Assembly: GCA_037190225.1 (NCBI GenBank)
Contig: JBBCJL010000007.1
Coordinates: 210,919 to 274,918 of the forward strand
Reading direction: 5' to 3'
Length of the DNA: 64,000 nucleotides
DNA from: MKSF01 sp037190225
GTDB lineage: Bacteria > Bacteroidota > Bacteroidia > Chitinophagales > Chitinophagaceae
Program-made: the position numbers and the translations under genes
The notes under the pieces: generated by a model
What the model saw: only the letters and a program-made list of their open reading frames with translations
Database searches by the model: none
What the model was told of the DNA's origin: nothing
Part shown: in pieces, positions 17,835 to 26,367 of the stretch
How positions within the stretch are numbered: the stretch's first letter is position 1
Layout of the letters: the number at the start of each line of letters is the position of its first letter

Positions 17835-18230
17835 TCATTGCGCTTCAAACCATACTTCTTTAGCATCGTTCCAGTCACCGTTATAGTTAATGGTCAGCTC
17901 TTCTCCTTCCTGAACGGCTTTTATTGTTTTCACGGTCATGGTCAGGTTGTCAAAGTCCATATAGTATTCACAGTTAGACTGATAGCTGTGATTATACATT
18001 GATATATAACCCCAGGCCACGCAACATTGTTCATTTTCCGGACCCCACTCAAAAATATAGTTGTAGAGCGCGGTTTTCTCCACTTCGGCTCTTTCTGCCG
18101 CGCTCAATACCAATACAGACGATATTTCTATCGTGGTCATTGGGTCGAGGCCGGAATTTGTAAAAACGCCTCTTCCTTTGCCTGCCGTTTCATCAATATA
18201 GAGCGAAGGATGTATCTGCATATTGGCCAT
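17835..18230 (-). CDS. SET domain protein (putative lysine methyltransferase)
   Basis: The 131-residue protein is almost entirely a SET domain: the start GKGRGVFTNSGLDP, the pseudoknot motif YNHSYQSNC (NHS) that binds S-adenosylmethionine, and GEELTINYNGDW with the catalytic-site Tyr. SET proteins methylate lysine side chains using S-adenosylmethionine. Bacterial versions have few proven targets, so the substrate is open. Its start overlaps the stop of the M16 peptidase gene (TAATG), so the two are co-translated after ruvC. Confidence 0.85.
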   Translation of the reverse strand: MANMQIHPSLYIDETAGKGRGVFTNSGLDPMTTIEISSVLVLSAAERAEVEKTALYNYIFEWGPENEQCCVAWGYISMYNHSYQSNCEYYMDFDNLTMTVKTIKAVQEGEELTINYNGDWNDAKEVWFEAQ

Positions 18231-19516
18231 TAATATACGATCAGGTTGTAAAAATCTTCGGTATTCAGGTATTTGCGGGCCATATCCCGTATGGCTTCGG
18301 AGGTCACTTCCTTATAGGTACGGATATTGCTGTCAAAGTGATCGGCACTAAGGCCGTTGAGTATCAGTGTTTTCCATCGTGCCATAATGCTGAATGCGCC
18401 GTCCAGGTCGCCCAGGAGATTACCCAGGATATAATTCTTGACCAGTATCAGCTCTCCTTCCGGTACCGGCTGGTTCCGCAGGTGGTCCGCTTCCCTGATG
18501 ATCTCCTCCACGGTGGCCTCACTGACATCCTTGCCCGCTTCGGTAGCAATGAGGAGCATAGAGGCATTCCTGTAGGCATAGAACTGGGAGTAAATGCCAT
18601 AAGTATAGCCTTTTTCTTCCCTGATATTGGACATCAGCCGCGAGCCGAAGTAGCCGCCGAAGATCGTATTCATGACCAGGGCAGGAGCAAAGTCAGGGTG
18701 GGTGCGTCCTATGAAGGGCCGGGCCATCCTGATAGCGCCCTGTACGCTGGCGGGGTCGTTGACAATGCGGTACAGGCGGTCTTCGGCAGGTGACGTTGCG
18801 TAGGCACGATGTTCCCTGCCCGCAGCGGCATATGCCCGGTCCCGGCCGAACAGCTCCTGTATATTGCTGAGGTGCGCGGCAGTAAAATTACCGGAAAGGA
18901 ATATCCTGCAGTTATCCGGGGTGTACCACTCCCTGTGGAACCGTACGAGGTCCTCACGGGTAAGCGCTTCTATATCTTCCAGCTCTGTATATTTCCCGTA
19001 AGGATGCTGCCTGCCGAATACAAAGGCGTCGATATGCCGGTTCGATACGAAATCCCCTCTCAGCAGGTTTACCTTCAGGCGCTGAATGGCATTCTGCTTA
19101 TAGATATCCAGCTCCTCCTGCGAAAAGGAAGGTTCCCGGATGACCTCGATGACCACCGGCAGCAGGTGGTGCAGGTGCTTGCTCAGCGTGCTCAGGGTAA
19201 TGACGGCAAAGTCATTGTTCGCGCTGATCTTCAGGGTGGCGCCGTATCGTTCAATAGCCTCATTGATCCGGGCAGCGGTCCTGGACGCCGTACCGTTCTT
19301 CAGCAGCGAGGCGGTGGTCTGCGCCACGCCTGTCTTGGATTCCTGCCAGATGCCTGCTTCGAATATCCACTCTACCTGTACCACTTCCTGAGCACCCAGG
19401 TTAAGGGCGTACAGGGGAATGCCGTTATCCAGGATATGGGTTTCGCAGGGAGGTAAGGTATAGTCGAAATCAATCGGGTCTTTTATAAGAGGCGGGGTAG
19501 TTCTGTCTAACATCAT
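18230..19516 (-). CDS. M16 family peptidase homologue lacking the zinc-binding motif
   Basis: A 428-residue protein with the two-domain M16 (pitrilysin) fold. The N-terminal half has EWIFEAGIWQESKTGVAQTTASLLKNGT, where active enzymes carry HXXEH; here the metal site is absent. The second half keeps the Arg/Tyr substrate-clamp segment (SNIREEKGYTYGIYSQFY). This is the pattern of the non-catalytic subunit in two-subunit M16 peptidases, so an active partner should be encoded elsewhere. It lies 2 bases after ruvC and overlaps the SET gene, in a three-gene operon. Confidence 0.85.
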   Translation of the reverse strand: MMLDRTTPPLIKDPIDFDYTLPPCETHILDNGIPLYALNLGAQEVVQVEWIFEAGIWQESKTGVAQTTASLLKNGTASRTAARINEAIERYGATLKISANNDFAVITLSTLSKHLHHLLPVVIEVIREPSFSQEELDIYKQNAIQRLKVNLLRGDFVSNRHIDAFVFGRQHPYGKYTELEDIEALTREDLVRFHREWYTPDNCRIFLSGNFTAAHLSNIQELFGRDRAYAAAGREHRAYATSPAEDRLYRIVNDPASVQGAIRMARPFIGRTHPDFAPALVMNTIFGGYFGSRLMSNIREEKGYTYGIYSQFYAYRNASMLLIATEAGKDVSEATVEEIIREADHLRNQPVPEGELILVKNYILGNLLGDLDGAFSIMARWKTLILNGLSADHFDSNIRTYKEVTSEAIRDMARKYLNTEDFYNLIVY

Positions 19517-19518
19517 GC

Positions 19519-20091
19519 TTATAGTTTCTTTGTTTTTACTCTGCCGGGATTGGCGGCGATGAATGCCTCCCAGCCTTTTACGGCCTTCTGGCCTATCTGA
19601 AGGGCGGCCTCCACCTGTCCCCTGGTCTCATAGAAATGACAAAGGGCTGCCGCTACGGCATCCGTGGCATCGGCATACTCCGGCTTTTCATTGAACTTGA
19701 GGATGGTCTGGAGCATTTTCCATACCTGTTCCTTGGAGGCGTTCCCGTTGCCCGTCACGGCCTGCTTTATTTTCCTGGGTGCGTATTCCACCGTGGCGCT
19801 GCCATGAGCCATAGCGGCGGCAATGGCTACCCCCTGCGCACGGCCGAGCTTCAGCATGCTCTGCACGTTCTTCCCGAAGAAGGGCGCTTCTATCACTACC
19901 GCATCCGGCCGGTGAATTTGGACCAGCGCGCTTACTTTCTCAAAGATATAATGCAGCCTTTTCGAATGATCTTTATGCTTTGACAGGTGAAGGACGCCCA
20001 TTTCAACAAGGGAAACCTTATTTTTGTCAACGGAAATGATACCATATCCCATCAGCAATGTGCCAGGATCTATGCCAAGTATGACGGCCAT
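19519..20091 (-). CDS. ruvC: Holliday junction resolvase RuvC
   Basis: A 190-residue endonuclease that cleaves four-way junctions after RuvAB branch migration. The RNase H-like fold starts ILGIDPGTLLMGYGII with the first catalytic Asp. The second acidic residue is in VVIEAPFFGKNVQS, and the last pair is in EYADATDAVAAALCHF. The segment APRKIKQAVTGNGNASKEQV is the conserved DNA-binding stretch. It is the first gene of the ruvC-M16-SET operon. Confidence 0.96.
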   Translation of the reverse strand: MAVILGIDPGTLLMGYGIISVDKNKVSLVEMGVLHLSKHKDHSKRLHYIFEKVSALVQIHRPDAVVIEAPFFGKNVQSMLKLGRAQGVAIAAAMAHGSATVEYAPRKIKQAVTGNGNASKEQVWKMLQTILKFNEKPEYADATDAVAAALCHFYETRGQVEAALQIGQKAVKGWEAFIAANPGRVKTKKL

Positions 20092-20155
20092 ATGAAATAG
20101 GATTTGTTAATTGCTAAGTTGTGACTGTATTAATAGATAATAAATACCTGATATT

Positions 20156-21136
20156 TTGACCAAAGCTACCAAAAAAATATTACTCCGGTACGTACTGGCG
20201 CCCATTTTGATGGTATTTTTCTTATGGTTAATATATCGCCAGCTTACGGCGAAAGGCGACCTGGGGCAGCAGTGGCAGGCATTGCGGTCTTACTGGCACA
20301 GCGCAGGTCCTTCCTGGTTCACGGTGGTGATCCTGCTGGCGCCCGTCAACTGGTTCTGGGAAGCCGTGAAATGGCAGCGGGTGGTCAGGTACCTGCATCC
20401 CGTGACCCTATGGGTGTCCTTTAAAGCGGTCGTGACCGGCATCGCTTTCGGCATGGTGACGCCGAGCAAGCTCGGTGATTTTGCAGGCAGGATATTATAT
20501 GTGCCGCAGCGCAAGCGGGTAGCTGCCGCCATCGGCACCCTGATGACCAATCTTATCCAGGTAGCGGCGTCTTCCACCGCCGGTATGGCAGGTGTAATTT
20601 ATTTCCTGTGGCATCATCATTCCGGCCGCTGGCTGTCGGACTTTTTGAAAATCTGCGGTCTTGTCGTAATTTTATTAGGTATCCTGTGGGGAACACGGCG
20701 CAGCTGGACAGGCTGGCTGCTGCAGTTCAGGCCTTTCAGGAAGATGGCCCGGTATTTCAGGGTGCTGAAAAGATATGATACCAGGGATATAGTTTTCATA
20801 TACGGGTTTTCTCTGGTCAAATATCTTACCTATAATATGCAGTTCCTGCTGCTGGCCAATCTGTTGGGAGCACAGGTGCCATGGGTAGCGGGCATCTTTG
20901 CCACTATGATGATGTACTGGCTGCTGATGGCTATTCCCTCCTTTATGCTGGCTGACATCAGCGTGCGGGGATTTGTGGCGGGGGTGGTGTTCCTGGAAAC
21001 GGGCCTGGCGCTCAACGGGGTATCTTTGCTCGCGGCCAGCTATGTGACCTGGCTGCTGAACCTGGTATTGCCGGCCGTGATCGGCAGTGTATTAATGGTG
21101 GGCATCCGGCAAAAAAGTAAAAGTATTTCACAATGA
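20156..21136 (+). CDS. Lysylphosphatidylglycerol synthase TM-region / flippase-like membrane protein
   Basis: A 326-residue integral membrane protein starting at TTG (MTKATKKILLRYVLAPILMV). It has about seven to eight membrane segments and the family hallmarks NWFWEAVKWQRVV, GIAFGMVTPSKLGDFAGRILYV and a late PAVIGSVLMVG. This matches the UPF0104/LPG synthase transmembrane family, whose members act as lipid flippases or membrane parts of larger synthases; this one lacks the soluble acyltransferase domain. It overlaps ade by ATGA, indicating coupled translation, though no functional link is evident. Confidence 0.8.
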   Translation: MTKATKKILLRYVLAPILMVFFLWLIYRQLTAKGDLGQQWQALRSYWHSAGPSWFTVVILLAPVNWFWEAVKWQRVVRYLHPVTLWVSFKAVVTGIAFGMVTPSKLGDFAGRILYVPQRKRVAAAIGTLMTNLIQVAASSTAGMAGVIYFLWHHHSGRWLSDFLKICGLVVILLGILWGTRRSWTGWLLQFRPFRKMARYFRVLKRYDTRDIVFIYGFSLVKYLTYNMQFLLLANLLGAQVPWVAGIFATMMMYWLLMAIPSFMLADISVRGFVAGVVFLETGLALNGVSLLAASYVTWLLNLVLPAVIGSVLMVGIRQKSKSISQ

Positions 21137-22785
21137 TAAGCAGTGCAATCAAAGGATTTATAGTAGATATATTGAACCGGGAGATCTACCCGGGCCGTGT
21201 CAATATAGAGGGCAGGCGCATCCGGTCCATCGACAGGCTGACCGACAGGGAAGTGCCGCACCAGTATATATTGCCGGGATTTATCGATGCGCATATACAT
21301 ATTGAAAGCTCGATGCTGGTGCCGTCCGAATTTGCGCAGATAGCGGTGCAGCATGGTACTGTTGCAACGGTAAGCGACCCGCACGAGATCGCTAATGTCT
21401 GCGGTGTGGAGGGAGTGCGGTATATGATCCGAAATGCCGCGCAGGTGCCGCTGAAATTCTGTTTCGGCGCGCCCTCCTGTGTGCCGGCTACACCTTTCGA
21501 GACGGCCGGTGCCGTGATTGACGCCGCCGCCGTGGAGGACCTGCTGCGGGATGACCATATCTATTATCTCGCGGAAATGATGAATTTCCCCGGCGTGCTG
21601 AACGAGGACCCGGAGGTGATGCGTAAGATCGCCGCCGCCAGGGCCTGCAACAAGCCGGTGGACGGGCATGCTCCCGGCCTACGGGGAGAGCTGGCGGACC
21701 GGTATATCCGGGCCGGTATCTCTACAGACCATGAGTGTACCTCGCTGGAGGAAGCGCTGCATAAGATAGCGGGAGGAATGAAAATACTGATCCGGGAAGG
21801 CAGCGCCGCCAAAAATTACCAGGCGCTGCACCCTTTGTTCCATACCCATCCCGAGTGGCTGATGCTGTGCAGTGATGACAAGCATCCTGATGAGCTGCTG
21901 CACGGGCATATCAACACTTTGGTTGCCAGGGCGCTAAAGGACGGGCACGACCTGTTCCATGTGCTGTACGCCGCCTGCATCCACCCGGCAATACATTATA
22001 AGCTCCCGGTAGGCTATCTCCGCGAAGGCGACTATGCCGATTTTATAGTGGTGGATAGCTTTGAAAGGCTGAACGTGCTGCGCACCTATATCAACGGTGA
22101 AAAAGTATTTACGAATGGTAAGGTGTTCTTTGAACGGGTGCCGGTGCCGAGGATCAATAATTTCAAATGCCATACGATCAGTGAGGCTGACCTGGCGCTG
22201 ACGTATGAAGGCGGCGGTGATGCCCTGGTCGAAGTGAAAGTGATAGAGGCTGTTGACGGGGAGATCATCACCGGGGAAGGGGCTGCGCTGCTCCGTCCCT
22301 GGAAGGGAAAGCTGTGCAGCGATGTCCGGCAGGATATTTTAAAGATCGTGATCGTTAACAGGTACCAGGATACTGTCCCGGCAGCGGGCTTTATCAGGAA
22401 TTTCCGGCTGAAGCAGGGCGCTATCGCTTCTTCAGTAGCCCATGACAGCCATAATATCGTAGCCGTAGGCGTCAGTGACCAGGCTATTGCCGCGGTTGTG
22501 AACACCATTATCAGGAATGAAGGAGGTATTGCTGTGAACGACGGGCGGGAAACGCATATACTGCCATTACCGGTTGCCGGGTTAATGAGCGATAAGGATA
22601 TTATGGAAGTGGCGGGACATTATGAGCTGCTGGACGCAAAGGCAAAGGCCCTGGGATGCACCCTGAAAGCGCCTTTTATGACCCTGTCCTTTATGGCTTT
22701 ACCCGTCATACCCCGGCTGAAGATGACCGATAAAGGATTGTTTGATGTCGGTATATTTGATTTTGTAAGCACTGTGAACAGCTAG
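21133..22785 (+). CDS. ade: Adenine deaminase
   Basis: A 550-residue amidohydrolase that deaminates adenine to hypoxanthine for purine salvage. Metal-binding motifs are in LPGFIDAHIHIESSML and HGTVATVSDPHEIANV. Further conserved stretches are NKPVDGHAPGLRG, TDHECTSLEEAL and LMLCSDDKHPDELL. The C-terminal domain (ASSVAHDSHNIVAVG, NEGGIAVNDG) is characteristic of the bacterial ade family rather than adenosine deaminases. Length is normal. The start is set by the ATGA overlap with the membrane protein upstream. Confidence 0.96.
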   Translation: MISSAIKGFIVDILNREIYPGRVNIEGRRIRSIDRLTDREVPHQYILPGFIDAHIHIESSMLVPSEFAQIAVQHGTVATVSDPHEIANVCGVEGVRYMIRNAAQVPLKFCFGAPSCVPATPFETAGAVIDAAAVEDLLRDDHIYYLAEMMNFPGVLNEDPEVMRKIAAARACNKPVDGHAPGLRGELADRYIRAGISTDHECTSLEEALHKIAGGMKILIREGSAAKNYQALHPLFHTHPEWLMLCSDDKHPDELLHGHINTLVARALKDGHDLFHVLYAACIHPAIHYKLPVGYLREGDYADFIVVDSFERLNVLRTYINGEKVFTNGKVFFERVPVPRINNFKCHTISEADLALTYEGGGDALVEVKVIEAVDGEIITGEGAALLRPWKGKLCSDVRQDILKIVIVNRYQDTVPAAGFIRNFRLKQGAIASSVAHDSHNIVAVGVSDQAIAAVVNTIIRNEGGIAVNDGRETHILPLPVAGLMSDKDIMEVAGHYELLDAKAKALGCTLKAPFMTLSFMALPVIPRLKMTDKGLFDVGIFDFVSTVNS

Positions 22786-22807
22786 ATCACTTCGTTTCAA
22801 TATAGCA

Positions 22808-22844
22808 CAGCCCGGGTAAAAGCATTGAAGATTATCCCGGGCTG
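22808..22844. terminator. Hairpin between convergent ade and a membrane-protein gene
   Basis: CAGCCCGGG / CCCGGGCTG stem with a 19-base loop, lying between the two stop codons. Confidence 0.65.
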
Positions 22845-22870
22845 CCTGCTTTTAGTATATCAGAGATTCT

Positions 22871-23650
22871 TTAGTGAGTCGGGAATGTTTCCATATATGA
22901 TGCATAAGTGTAGTAGTTTATAACGGTAGATATTATACCGCAGATCAATCCGGCCAGGAGCGTTATCAGCATAGTGCGTTTGCTGGCACGGAAAAGCTGC
23001 CGGTTATAGGGTATGGTGATCGTGTACAGGCTGAAGATATTGTTCCCCACTCCCAGCCACGTTATGGACATCGTTGCCACCGCATCGCCGGAAAATCCCA
23101 TAATGCCCAGCTGCAGGAGGGTAAAGAGCTGCACTGATCCGCTGTATGCTATGCTGAGACAAAATATGACCCAGGCCGCTGTACTTAACCGGTTTAAAAA
23201 CAGCAAGAGCAATAAGGGTAAAAGTACTTCCAGGCATAGGAGCCCGATGTAATACAGGTCATAGTAGAAAAAGCCGGCCAGGTTGTCTAAAAAGAACAGG
23301 ACACCCAGCTCGTAGGCATAGGTGAGTATATAGATAGCCAGGACTATTTTAAGCAGCAGCAACGGCCGGTTGCCTTTTACCGTGCTGAAAGCTTCGTAGA
23401 GCGACCGGAATGCGTATTTGTCGGACCGGTATCCGGGCGACAGCAGGGTGGCCAGATCTTCCGGTTCACTCTCATGATAGTCTTCCGTGTCAGGCTCGTG
23501 GAGCGCTGCCGTCATATCCACGCCTCTTTCCTGTAATATGGCTTGTGCGGCTGCAGTCGCTGCCTCCTGGTATTGTGCCTCGTTCCGGATAATATGAAGC
23601 AATTCCTGGTCGGAGAGCTGCTGGTATTTATTGTAAAAGTCGAATGTCAT
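22871..23650 (-). CDS. Membrane protein of unknown function
   Basis: A 259-residue protein. The first ~90 residues are soluble and contain LSDQELLHIIRNEAQYQEAATAAAQAILQERGV, a helical motif often seen at the start of uncharacterised Bacteroidota membrane proteins. Then follow five or so hydrophobic helices between ~100 and 250 (LLLKIVLAIYILTYAYELGVLFF, LLCLEVLLPLLLLLFL, TMLITLLAGLICGIISTVI). No catalytic motif is seen. It is divergent from the pirin gene and convergent with ade. I do not recognise a function. Confidence 0.75.
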   Translation of the reverse strand: MTFDFYNKYQQLSDQELLHIIRNEAQYQEAATAAAQAILQERGVDMTAALHEPDTEDYHESEPEDLATLLSPGYRSDKYAFRSLYEAFSTVKGNRPLLLLKIVLAIYILTYAYELGVLFFLDNLAGFFYYDLYYIGLLCLEVLLPLLLLLFLNRLSTAAWVIFCLSIAYSGSVQLFTLLQLGIMGFSGDAVATMSITWLGVGNNIFSLYTITIPYNRQLFRASKRTMLITLLAGLICGIISTVINYYTYASYMETFPTH

Positions 23651-23888
23651 AGTAGGATGCTGTATGGAAGTCCGCCATATATTTTATATGTTACCGGGAT
23701 CACAAATATAATATTCTTATGTTAAAAAGCATAACGGAAGGGCTGATTCCGGAAATTGTTCGGGAAGCCGGTGCAGGTGGTGGTGGTTTTTGTACGCTTT
23801 GTATAGAATATCCAGTGAAAAAATAACCCTGATTAATTTTTTTATGCCCGGAAATATCGTATTTTGAAAAATATATAAAAAAGATAGT

Positions 23889-24794
23889 ATGTCTAATGTC
23901 GGTATGATAATAGAAGAAAGGGCCGCGGACCTGGGAAATTTCCTGGTAGGAAGATTGCTGCCCTTTAAGCAGAAAAGAATGATAGGCCCGTTCATCTTCA
24001 TTGACCATATGGGGCCTGCCCATATGTCTGAACATGAAAACCTGGATGTTGCCGCGCATCCGCATATCGGCCTGTCCACGCTGACCTACTTGTTTGAAGG
24101 AGAGATCATGCACCGCGACAGCCTGGGGAACGAGGTGGTCATAGCGCCCGGCGCAGTGAACTGGATGACGGCAGGCAGGGGCGTTACCCATTCGGAGCGC
24201 ACACCGGAAGCGCAGAGGAACAGCGCCAAGATACTTCACGGCCTGCAGATCTGGGTGGCCTTGCCTGAGGCGTTCGAGCAGGTGGCACCCTCGTTCCAGC
24301 ATTACGATGCGGAGTCGCTTCCGGCCTGGGAGGACAATGATGTGCACTTCAGGCTCGTGGCAGGGCAGCTGGGAAGCAGGAAATCGCCGGTAGCGGTGTT
24401 CAGCGAGCTGTATATGCTGGAGATCAGGAATACTGCTGATGAAGTTAAAGTCATTGACATCGGGGATGAGCTGTACGGGGAAGCCGGTATGTATATCCTG
24501 GAAGGGCGGGTGACCGCTGACGGGTATGATTATGAAGCGAAGCAGATCCTGGTAGCTAAAGAGTCACGGCTGTGTCGTTTTGAGATACACCCGCATACGT
24601 CCGTTTATATCTTCGGCGGCATGCCTTTTGAGAAAGAACGTTTTATTTTCTGGAATTTTGTAAGCTCTTCAAAAGAGGTGCTGGAGCAGGCTATAAAAGA
24701 CTGGAATGATGATAAATTTCCTGCAGTGATCCATGAAACGGAACGCGTTCCGTTGCCTGCCTATTATAGTGACAGGCTGAACCGTAAAAATTAA
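23889..24794 (+). CDS. Pirin family protein
   Basis: A 301-residue bicupin. The N-terminal cupin carries the metal-binding motif AAHPHIGLSTLTYLFEGEI followed by HRDSLGNEVVIAPGAVNWMTAGRGVTHSE split over two blocks, and the C-terminal cupin has PHTSVYIFGGMPF. Pirins bind iron, and some act as quercetinases or redox regulators; the substrate here is unknown. It is 6 bases upstream of a GNAT-like gene and probably co-transcribed. Confidence 0.9.
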   Translation: MSNVGMIIEERAADLGNFLVGRLLPFKQKRMIGPFIFIDHMGPAHMSEHENLDVAAHPHIGLSTLTYLFEGEIMHRDSLGNEVVIAPGAVNWMTAGRGVTHSERTPEAQRNSAKILHGLQIWVALPEAFEQVAPSFQHYDAESLPAWEDNDVHFRLVAGQLGSRKSPVAVFSELYMLEIRNTADEVKVIDIGDELYGEAGMYILEGRVTADGYDYEAKQILVAKESRLCRFEIHPHTSVYIFGGMPFEKERFIFWNFVSSSKEVLEQAIKDWNDDKFPAVIHETERVPLPAYYSDRLNRKN

Positions 24795-24800
24795 TCTGTT

Positions 24801-25091
24801 ATGCAATTTACAACGCAAGTAAAAGAAGGGGAACATAAAGGCGCTTTCATTGCCCTCGCTGAAGACGGTACCCCGGCCGGTGAAATGACCTATTCCTGGG
24901 CCGGTGAGGATAAGTTTATAATTGATCATACGGAGGTAAAAGAGGCGTTCGGAGGTATGGGGGTCGGTAAGACCATCTTTGAGGCTGCCGTGGCATACGC
25001 CAGGGAAAAAGGGGTAAAGATCATGCCGCTTTGTCCTTTTGCCGCCGGCATGTTCAAGAAGAGTGATGCCTATAAGGATGTGCTGTTTTAA
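24801..25091 (+). CDS. Small GNAT-like N-acetyltransferase (YjdJ type)
   Basis: A 96-residue single-domain protein with the minimal GNAT core: EMTYSWAGEDKFIIDHTEV, then the acetyl-CoA-binding stretch GGMGVGKTIFEAAVAYAREKGVKIMPLCPFA. This is the short YjdJ/COG2388 group, usually 90-100 residues. Acceptor unknown. It sits 6 bases behind the pirin gene. Confidence 0.85.
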   Translation: MQFTTQVKEGEHKGAFIALAEDGTPAGEMTYSWAGEDKFIIDHTEVKEAFGGMGVGKTIFEAAVAYAREKGVKIMPLCPFAAGMFKKSDAYKDVLF

Positions 25092-25574
25092 GATGATCAT
25101 TCTCCATCCGGCAGCTTTTGTGTCTACCCAAGTGCTGTGTTGCAGGTGGCCGTTCGTCTGTTAAAGCCAGAGGGGCAGACCCTTATAGGCTGGATGTTCC
25201 GTGTGTGCCGGTCCTTTGGATCGCCGGGCTTATAATATGGTTCCCCGGCATACAAAAGCGGTTGCCTGGCCTGTTATTTTACGTGGTATCCAGGCCGGCT
25301 TTGCACCCGGCGGCAGATCTTGCAACGCTGCTGTAAGGGCCTGAGCCCGGCATGCTTTATGGCAACAGATTTAATTTCAGGAGATATTAGGGGTAAATCC
25401 ATTCCAGCCTGTCATATTATAAAGCGCCTGCCTTAAAGACCACCAGGACTTTATCCTGCCTGCCATCCTATTACGGTGCCGGTGACCAGGGAGAAGGAAA
25501 GCCGGAACGGCTTCCGTAGCCTGCGAAAAAGAATGCTTATAGAACGGAATATTACATCACTAAATATTTATATC
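25092..25574. other. Intergenic region without a supported gene
   Basis: About 480 bases between the GNAT gene and the START-like gene. Short open frames exist but show no signal peptide, motif or good composition. No terminator-like hairpin stands out. Confidence 0.4.
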
Positions 25575-26201
25575 ATGAAAAGATTGTCAGTTATATGGCT
25601 GGTAAGCATGCTCCTGTGTATGACGGCAGGTGTATACGCCAATAATGAATTCAAGCTGATAAAAAAGAACGGCCCCACGCACCTGTATGAACGGTGGATC
25701 ACCGTGGACAAGGAGCAGGTCCGGGAGCTGAAGGCCGTTTTTTCGGTCAGGAGCGATATTGCCAGCATTGTGAAATTGCTGCAGTCACAGCAGCATGGGA
25801 TACGCTGGCAGACCAAGGCCTCGGCATATACCGTAAAGATGCTGCAGGAGCCGGTGGCATGGATCAATTATATACAGTACGATCTGCCTGCGGTGATGGA
25901 TGACCAGGACTGCCTGCTGCTCTACGCTATCCCTATGGGACTGGCGCCGGACGCCCATTCCTGTGTGGTGCTGTTCAGCAGCACTTCGGACAGCCAGTAC
26001 CCGGTGAAAAGCGGGGTGAAGCGTATCTCGGGTGTCAAAGGATCGTGGAAGCTGGAAAAGCAGCCCGGGGAGTTGGTGCAAGTGACCTATACCATATCCA
26101 GCGACAGGGATAAGAAGATACCAAGATTTATCTCCGACCCCATCATACAGGATAATATCTTTAAGTCCATGTCAAATTTTAAAAAGCTGCTGGAGCAGTA
26201 G
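25575..26201 (+). CDS. Exported START-like lipid-binding domain protein
   Basis: About 208 residues from the ATG at 25575, which begins a signal peptide (MKRLSVIWLVSMLLCMTAGVYANN). A longer frame to 25476 only adds unlikely residues. The mature part reads WITVDKEQVRELKAVFSVRSDIASIVKLL, then Trp- and Tyr-rich strands (WINYIQYDLP), ISGVKGSWKLEKQPGELVQVTY and a final helix FKSMSNFKKLLEQ. This is the layout of a START/SRPBCC hydrophobic-ligand pocket. Ligand and role are unknown. Confidence 0.65.
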   Translation: MKRLSVIWLVSMLLCMTAGVYANNEFKLIKKNGPTHLYERWITVDKEQVRELKAVFSVRSDIASIVKLLQSQQHGIRWQTKASAYTVKMLQEPVAWINYIQYDLPAVMDDQDCLLLYAIPMGLAPDAHSCVVLFSSTSDSQYPVKSGVKRISGVKGSWKLEKQPGELVQVTYTISSDRDKKIPRFISDPIIQDNIFKSMSNFKKLLEQ

Positions 26202-26309
26202 TAGGGATAAAGCAATATATTTCAGGGCATGGTCCCTGCAACAGGGAGTTCAGATAATAGCAAGGATTTCCGAGCTGTCCGGGCATATCACATGGGGTGC
26301 GCATACAAG

Positions 26310-26344
26310 GATCCGCGCTGTGCGATCATTGCAAAGCGCGGATC
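26310..26344 (-). terminator. Terminator between the START-like gene and hisS
   Basis: A perfect 10-bp stem (GATCCGCGCT / AGCGCGGATC) with a 15-base loop between the convergent genes. Confidence 0.6.
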
Positions 26345-26367
26345 TCGGGATGTTAATTATTCGATCC

